DNA of 64,000 bases from Pseudomonas sp. 30_B (GTDB lineage Bacteria > Pseudomonadota > Gammaproteobacteria > Pseudomonadales > Pseudomonadaceae): positions 1 to 64,000 of the forward strand of contig NZ_JAFGYY010000004.1 in assembly GCF_017491605.1 (NCBI RefSeq), written 5' to 3'. Positions 59,284 to 64,000 of the stretch are shown piece by piece. A model generated the notes under the pieces. The model did not search any database, had not been told where the DNA came from, and saw only the letters and a list, made by a program, of their open reading frames with translations. The position numbers and the translations under genes were made by a program. Each line of letters starts with the position of its first letter. Position 1 is the first letter of the stretch.

Positions 59284-60351
59284 TCAGGCGCTCTGCCGCT
59301 CCGGCATCGGCGCCGAGCGATTGCGCCACCAGGCGATGACGATGGCCACCATCAGCACGAAGCCCAGGTAGCCCATGATCGGGTAGACGATCCCCACCAG
59401 CTTGACGAAGCCGACCTGGCTACCGATGAACGCGAGTACCACCGCGGCCACTGCAGCGACGCGGAACGGCATGCCATAGGCGGCGCAACGCGCGGCCAGG
59501 GTGTAGGCGAAGCCGCTGGTGGTGCAGTACAGCTTCACCAGCAGCAGTGCGAGCATCACGTCGCCGAACCCGGGGGCGATCTGGTTGCTCAGCAGCAGGG
59601 TGGGGATGGCGCTGCCGCCGATCACGTCGATCTGCACCAGCATCACCAGGGCCATGACCAGGATCAGCACGCCGACGCCAGCCCCGCCGATCACGCCGCC
59701 CAGCCCTGCCTTGCGCAGGTGCGGCACGCTGCTGCCCATCACCACCACGGCAGCCGCGGTGGCGGCGACGTTGTAGGAGACATAGAGGAAGGCGCTGAGC
59801 AGCCAGTTGGGCGCCGGGTGCGGCAGGGCGAGGGCGATCTGTTCCAGCTCGGCCAGCGGCTTGTGGATGTGCGTCAGGGCATAGATGGCGATGATCGCCA
59901 CGATGATCATCAGCACCGGGGTGATCAGGCTCATCAGGGTGATCACCCGCTTCAGGCCCAGACACACGGTGATGATGGTCAGCACGCCCAGCACGATGCC
60001 GCCGATATTGTGGCCGATGCCCAGTTGCTGCTCGAAGGAGGAGTTGGCGCCGGCGAACATGACCACCATGGTGCCGAACAGGAAGAAGGTCAGCATCAGG
60101 TCGACGACGCGGCCCAGCGGCTTGCCGCAGATGAACTCCATGGCTTCCTTGTGCGACTGGGTCTGCAGGCGGCTGCCGATCTGGTAGAGGTTCATCAGCA
60201 GGAAGGCGAACAGCGCCAGTGCCACCACTGCGCCGGCCAGGCCCATGATGCCGAAGCTGCCGAAGAACTGGAGAATTTCCTGGCCCGAGGCGAAACCGAC
60301 GCCGACCACCAGGCCTATGTAGGCACCACCGAGCTTGAGACTGGTTTTCAT
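59284..60351 (-). CDS. YkvI-like membrane transporter, probable amino-acid permease
   Basis: A 355-residue protein with about ten membrane helices. The first helix LGGAYIGLVVGVGFASGQEI has a broken glycine-rich centre like LeuT-fold amino-acid transporters, and the length fits the YkvI family. Its position downstream of ridA and a D-arginine-dehydrogenase-like gene on the same strand suggests it imports their substrate or handles an amino acid. This assignment rests on fold likeness and neighbours only. Confidence 0.8.
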   Translation of the reverse strand: MKTSLKLGGAYIGLVVGVGFASGQEILQFFGSFGIMGLAGAVVALALFAFLLMNLYQIGSRLQTQSHKEAMEFICGKPLGRVVDLMLTFFLFGTMVVMFAGANSSFEQQLGIGHNIGGIVLGVLTIITVCLGLKRVITLMSLITPVLMIIVAIIAIYALTHIHKPLAELEQIALALPHPAPNWLLSAFLYVSYNVAATAAAVVVMGSSVPHLRKAGLGGVIGGAGVGVLILVMALVMLVQIDVIGGSAIPTLLLSNQIAPGFGDVMLALLLVKLYCTTSGFAYTLAARCAAYGMPFRVAAVAAVVLAFIGSQVGFVKLVGIVYPIMGYLGFVLMVAIVIAWWRNRSAPMPERQSA

Positions 60352-60411
60352 GATCGAAACCCTATTGTTGTTATGGGGGTGGCCCCGCCTGTGACGAGGC
60401 CGGAGGAAGGA

Positions 60412-60786
60412 TCACGCTGCGCCGACGAACGCCTGGACTTCCACTTCGACGTCCACGCCCAGCGCCAGGGCAGAGGCCACGCAGGAACGCACCGGCAGGC
60501 CCTGCTCGAAGTAGCGCTTGTAGACCTCGTTGAAGCCGGCGAAATGCGCCATGTCCGACAGCCACACGGTGGCCTTCACCACCTGGGAGTAGTTCGCGCC
60601 GCAGGCTTCCAGGCTCTCGGCGATGCGGGTCATCACCGCTTCGGTCTGGGTCTGGATGTCGCCCTTTACCACCTGGCCATCGGCGGTCATCGGGATCTGC
60701 CCGGAAAGGAACAGGAAACCGCCGGCCTTGACGGCGCGGGAAAAGGGGAAGGGCAGGGTGCTGGGATAACGCTGGATATCGCTCAT
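60412..60786 (-). CDS. RidA-family imine/enamine deaminase
   Basis: A 124-residue trimeric enamine/imine deaminase. Family features are FSRAVKAGGFLFLSGQIPM near residue 20 and the C-terminal PVRSCVASALALGVDVEVEV with the substrate-binding arginine and a late glutamate. RidA proteins hydrolyse 2-imino acids to 2-oxo acids plus ammonia. It is 20 bp downstream of an amino-acid dehydrogenase that would release exactly such imino acids. Confidence 0.92.
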   Translation of the reverse strand: MSDIQRYPSTLPFPFSRAVKAGGFLFLSGQIPMTADGQVVKGDIQTQTEAVMTRIAESLEACGANYSQVVKATVWLSDMAHFAGFNEVYKRYFEQGLPVRSCVASALALGVDVEVEVQAFVGAA

Positions 60787-60806
60787 GGGAGTGCCTCCGG
60801 TGGGAC

Positions 60807-61919
60807 TCAACGCAAGCGCGCCGGGCTCAGGCGCAGGGGATCCACGCCTTCCTGGCGCAGGGATTCGGGAAGCGGTTGGCCGAGCAGCAGCGACTGTGCC
60901 AGGCGCGATACGCCATCGGCCGACTGGATGCCATAGCCGCCCTGGGCGGCCAGCCAGAAGAACGCCGGGTTCTGTTCGTCATGGCCGATCACCAGGTCGC
61001 CGTCGGCAACGAAGGAGCGCAGGCCGGCCCAGCTGTGGCTGGGGCGACGGATCGTCAGGGTGGTGTGCTCTTCGATGTGGTATACGCCCAGGGCGATGTC
61101 CAGCTCTTCGGGCTGCACGTCCTGCGCCTGTACCGGGTCGGCGTTGGCGGGCGAGCCGAGCAGCTGGCCGGCGTCGGGCTTGAAGTAGAAGCTCTCGTCG
61201 ATGCCGATCACCGTCGGCCAGCGGCTGATGTCCACGCCGTCCGGGACCGGGAAGGTGAAGGCGGTGCGGCGGCAGGGCTGCAGGCCGACCGGCCGGATGC
61301 CGCAGCGTTCGGCCACGTGATCGGCCCAGGCGCCTGCGGCGTTCACCAGTTGCCCGGCCTGCACGGTCTCGCCCTGGCTGAGCTCCAGCGTCCACAGGCC
61401 GTCTTCGTGCCGGGCCGACAGCAGCTCGCGGTTGCAGCGCAATTCGCCATCGCGCTGCCGCAGGCCACGCAGGTAGCCCTGGTGCAGTGCGTGCACATCG
61501 AGATCGCGTGCATCGGGTTCGTACAGCGCACCGGCGATGGCGTCGGCGCGCAGGTACGGGAGGAATTCCAGCGCCTGTTCGGTGCTGATGCGCTGCACGC
61601 CGGGTGTGGCTTCTGCCTGTTTGAGCAGGTTGACCTGCTCCGGACCGCCGACATACAGGCAGCCGCGCGGGGTGAGGATCGGGTGCTCGCTGAAACCGGC
61701 CGGCGGGTTTTCGTAGAAGGCCCGGCTGGCGCGAGTCAGCGCCTGGATCTGCGGGGTGCCGTAAGCCTCCATGAACATGGCGGCGGAGCGTCCGGTGGAG
61801 TGGTAGCCGGGCTGCTCTTCGCGCTCCAGCACCAGTACCCGATGGGTTTCGCTCAGCCGGTAGGCGAGGGATGCGCCAGCGATGCCGGCGCCGATGATGA
61901 CGATGTCGAATGGATTCAC
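60807..61919 (-). CDS. FAD-dependent D-amino-acid dehydrogenase, DauA-like
   Basis: A 370-residue flavoprotein. The FAD-binding motif is FDIVIIGAGIAGASLAYRL (about residues 4-22); QPGYHSTGRSAAMFMEAYGT, LHQGYLRG, GSPANADPVQAQDVQPEELD and TIRRPSHSWAGLRSFVADGD agree closely, from memory, with P. aeruginosa D-arginine dehydrogenase DauA (375 residues). It oxidises a D-amino acid to the imino acid. The neighbouring RidA and permease complete a catabolic set. The exact D-amino acid cannot be fixed by reading. Confidence 0.87.
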   Translation of the reverse strand: MNPFDIVIIGAGIAGASLAYRLSETHRVLVLEREEQPGYHSTGRSAAMFMEAYGTPQIQALTRASRAFYENPPAGFSEHPILTPRGCLYVGGPEQVNLLKQAEATPGVQRISTEQALEFLPYLRADAIAGALYEPDARDLDVHALHQGYLRGLRQRDGELRCNRELLSARHEDGLWTLELSQGETVQAGQLVNAAGAWADHVAERCGIRPVGLQPCRRTAFTFPVPDGVDISRWPTVIGIDESFYFKPDAGQLLGSPANADPVQAQDVQPEELDIALGVYHIEEHTTLTIRRPSHSWAGLRSFVADGDLVIGHDEQNPAFFWLAAQGGYGIQSADGVSRLAQSLLLGQPLPESLRQEGVDPLRLSPARLR

Positions 61920-61940
61920 GGCAAGGACCTTCTGCAGGTT

Positions 61941-61972
61941 TTCTCTTATGTGAGAAATCTAAGATATGAGAA
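61941..61972. promoter_or_regulatory. Candidate operator in the divergent D-amino-acid promoter
   Basis: TTCTC-TTATGT-GAGAA at 61941-61956 is an inverted repeat, and TATGAGAA at 61965-61972 repeats its right half. A further GAGATGTCTC palindrome overlaps the regulator leader at 62020-62029. The site lies between the dehydrogenase and XRE-cupin genes. Confidence 0.5.
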
Positions 61973-62029
61973 TTTTTGCGGCCAAGGCAAGGCCCGGTAA
62001 ACTTTCCGCATTCACTTTCGAGATGTCTC

Positions 62030-62653
62030 ATGAGCGAAACCGCCCAAGCCCAGCCCAAGCCGCAGCAACTGGATCGGAACGAAGTCGGCGCGCGCCTGAG
62101 GGCGGTGCGCAAGCAACGGAAACTGACCTTGAAGCAGCTCTCCGACCTGTCTGGCGTGGCGGTTTCCACGCTGTCGAAGATGGAGCTGGCACAGGTCGCG
62201 GTGAGCTATGACAAGCTGGCGGCGGCGGCCCGCGCGCTGCAGGTGGATATCGCCCAGTTGTTCCGCCCGCAACCGTCGGTCGGCGCCCAGTCCGGGCTGA
62301 AAACCTTCGTGAAGACCCGCGTCGATGAGGCCGCCGGCTACGACACCGGGGGCTATGAGTACTATCCGATCGCCGGTGACTTCCCGCAGCGCAGCATGAC
62401 TCCGCTGTACGCGCGCATCTTCGCCCGCGAAGTGGGGGAGTTCGACGATTTCGTCCGTCATCCCGGCCAGGAATTCGCCCTGGTGGTGTCCGGACGCGTG
62501 CGCATCCAGTTCGAGACGGGCGAGTCGGTGAGCATCGGCCCGCGTGAGACGGCTTACTTCGACAGCAGCGTCGGCCACCTCTACCTGAATGACGGTGAGG
62601 CGGATGAGGCGCAGGTGATGGTGGTGATGTCGGAGTTGCGCCCGGCCGGCTGA
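62030..62653 (+). CDS. XRE-cupin transcriptional regulator
   Basis: A 207-residue regulator with an N-terminal helix-turn-helix of the Cro/CI type (LRAVRKQRKLTLKQLSDLSG, then VAVSTLSKMELAQV; about residues 20-60) and a C-terminal cupin (HPGQEFALVVSGRVRIQFET, about residues 145-165), the design of the SutR/PuuR group. It is divergent from the dehydrogenase-ridA-permease genes and is most likely their regulator, sensing a ligand in the cupin. The start at 62030 lies on a small palindrome. Confidence 0.9.
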   Translation: MSETAQAQPKPQQLDRNEVGARLRAVRKQRKLTLKQLSDLSGVAVSTLSKMELAQVAVSYDKLAAAARALQVDIAQLFRPQPSVGAQSGLKTFVKTRVDEAAGYDTGGYEYYPIAGDFPQRSMTPLYARIFAREVGEFDDFVRHPGQEFALVVSGRVRIQFETGESVSIGPRETAYFDSSVGHLYLNDGEADEAQVMVVMSELRPAG

Positions 62654-62667
62654 CCGGGCGCAGCGCC

Positions 62668-64000
62668 TCAGGAGAAGCGGGGTGGCAGCAGGTCGATGAA
62701 GGCTTCCAGCGGCACCGGCCGGCTGAACAGGTAGCCCTGGTACAGGTGGCAACCCTGTTCTTCCAGCAGGGCCAGCTGCTCCGGGGTTTCCACACCTTCG
62801 GCGATCAGTTCCAGGCCCAGGCTGTGGCCCATGGCGATGATGGCGCGGACGATTTCGGCGTCGTTGCTGTCGTTTGGCGCATCGCGCACGAAACTCTGGT
62901 CGATCTTCAGGCTGTCCACTGGCAGGCGCTTCAAGTAGGTGAGCGAGGAGTAGCCGGTGCCGAAATCGTCCATGGCGAAGCGCACGCCAGCTTCGCGCAG
63001 GCGCTGCATGCGCGCGATGGTGTCTTCCAGTTGCTGGATGACTATCCCTTCGGTGATCTCCAGCTTCAGCAGGCGCGCGGGCAGCTTGGCCCTGTGCAGG
63101 CTGTCGAGGACACGCTCGACGAAATCGTTCTGGCGGAACTGCCGGGGGCTGATGTTGACGCTGAGGCAGAAGTCCTCGGGGTCTATCCGTCCTTCGGCGA
63201 GCAGGCGTGCACAGGTGCGGCAGGCTTCCTCGATGACCCAGCGGCCCACTTCGACGATCAGCCCGCTGTCTTCCAGTACGCGGATGAAGCTGGCCGGCGA
63301 TTGCGGGCCTTGCGTCGGGTGTTCCCAGCGCAACAGGGCTTCGGCGCCGACGATGTGCGCGCCGCGGGAGTCGATCTGCGGCTGGTAGTGCAGGCTGAAT
63401 TCACGGCGAGCGATGGCCATGCGCAGGCCGCTTTCCAGGCGCAGGCGCTCGCTGGCGGCCTTCTGCATGGAGGCGTGGAACAGCTGCACGGTGTTGCGGC
63501 CGGCGTCCTTGGCGCGGTACATGGCGATGTCCGCGCGCTTGAGCAGGTCTTCGGGGGTCGCGCCGTCGTCGGGTATCAGGGCGATGCCGATGCTCGGGGT
63601 GATCTGCAGGCGGTGGCCGTCCAGCAGCATGGGCTCGGCCAGCAGGTCGCGCAGCTTTTCGGCGAGCTGGCGCACGCGGCGTGCGGTCTCCAGACGGCTG
63701 CCGTCGATGCCGGTCAGCAGGATCACGAATTCGTCGCCGCCCAGCCGGGCCACCGTGTCTTCCTGGCGCACGCTGGCTTCCAGGCGCGCGGTGACCATCT
63801 GCAGGATGGCATCGCCCACCGAGTGTCCCAGTGAATCGTTGATGTGCTTGAAGTGGTCCAGGTCGAGGAACAGCAGCGCGCCGCGCAGCGCGTGGCGTTG
63901 CAGCAGGGCGATCTGCTGCTTGAGGCGGTCCATCAGCAGGGCGCGGTTGGGCAGGTCGGTCAGGGCGTCGTGGTAGGCGAGGTGCTGGATGCGTGCTTCC
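62668..64000 (-). CDS. GGDEF-EAL cyclic-di-GMP signalling protein (N-terminal part outside the window)
   Basis: At least 443 residues of a gene whose start lies beyond the right edge. The frame is open to 64000 and begins inside the usual RIQHLAYHDALTDLPNR helix of a GGDEF domain. The diguanylate cyclase motif GGDEF is intact (63728-63742). The EAL domain is also intact: AEALLRWEHP (EAL at 63334-63342), ITEGIVIQQ, DDFGTGYSSLTYLKRLPVD and ELIAEGVET. Both activities are thus possible; such proteins often work mainly as phosphodiesterases. It is convergent with the XRE-cupin gene. Confidence 0.93.
   Translation of the reverse strand, partial: EARIQHLAYHDALTDLPNRALLMDRLKQQIALLQRHALRGALLFLDLDHFKHINDSLGHSVGDAILQMVTARLEASVRQEDTVARLGGDEFVILLTGIDGSRLETARRVRQLAEKLRDLLAEPMLLDGHRLQITPSIGIALIPDDGATPEDLLKRADIAMYRAKDAGRNTVQLFHASMQKAASERLRLESGLRMAIARREFSLHYQPQIDSRGAHIVGAEALLRWEHPTQGPQSPASFIRVLEDSGLIVEVGRWVIEEACRTCARLLAEGRIDPEDFCLSVNISPRQFRQNDFVERVLDSLHRAKLPARLLKLEITEGIVIQQLEDTIARMQRLREAGVRFAMDDFGTGYSSLTYLKRLPVDSLKIDQSFVRDAPNDSNDAEIVRAIIAMGHSLGLELIAEGVETPEQLALLEEQGCHLYQGYLFSRPVPLEAFIDLLPPRFS

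Overview
The window is chromosomal DNA of a high-GC gammaproteobacterium of the genus Pseudomonas, most like the P. aeruginosa / nitroreducens / citronellolis side of the genus. The evidence is the uniform GC-rich codon use, pseudomonad REP elements (GTAGGAGCGAGC...GCTCGCTCCTAC), and blocks whose gene order I recall from P. aeruginosa PAO1: trkH-ykgJ-nitroreductase-cpxSPR-yciI-yciB, edd-glk...hexR/zwf-pgl-eda, ABC-ppiA-hydrolase-lysR-azoR, and wbpM-comEA-tRNAAsn-aminotransferase-uvrB-MFS/HlyD-lysR-gltX-tRNAs-tetR-...-dusC-SDR-ibpA. The species cannot be fixed by reading alone.

Layout. 0-11 kb: small membrane protein, Lhr helicase, GT39-type glycosyltransferase, DUF962 protein, AraC regulator, TrkH, YkgJ, nitroreductase. 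11-15.8 kb: a Cpx-like envelope-stress locus (cpxR, a CpxP/Spy-like chaperone, the sensor kinase and a degenerate kinase-like companion), followed by yciI and yciB. 16-24 kb: RNase AM, a Sua5/YciO protein, a TTG-started TrpRS, scpA-GNAT-scpB, bglX and a membrane protein. 25-33 kb: the Entner-Doudoroff / glucose-6-phosphate block (edd, glk, mutarotase, hexR, zwf, pgl, eda) with three HexR-like operators. 33-39 kb: ABC exporter, PpiA, hydrolase, LysR, small secreted protein, AzoR. 39-44 kb: ihfB, lapAB, a decayed wbpL and an intact wbpM. 44-60 kb: comEA, tRNA-Asn, aminotransferase, uvrB, drug efflux pair, gltX, a tRNA Ala-Glu-Ala-Glu cluster, TetR and hydrolase, a second KDPG-type aldolase, dusC, SDR and heat-shock ibpA. 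60-64 kb: a likely D-amino-acid catabolic operon (permease, RidA, FAD dehydrogenase) with a divergent XRE-cupin regulator, then a GGDEF-EAL protein cut by the window end.

Two gene relics are the most informative observations. (i) Next to edd, where pseudomonads usually have a divergent gap gene, only about the first 28 codons of gap remain, ending beside a truncated REP. (ii) Between lapB and wbpM, where the O-antigen cluster normally lies, there is only about 0.8 kb holding a stop-interrupted, catalytically dead wbpL remnant. ihfB also lies next to azoR rather than rpsA, so this is a rearranged part of the chromosome. Other notable signals are two 143-bp long-hairpin repeats with a compensatory base change, a CpxR box, a ROSE-type RNA thermometer with a sigma-32 promoter on ibpA, and a tRNA-Asn promoter whose -35 box lies inside the terminator stem of the preceding gene.
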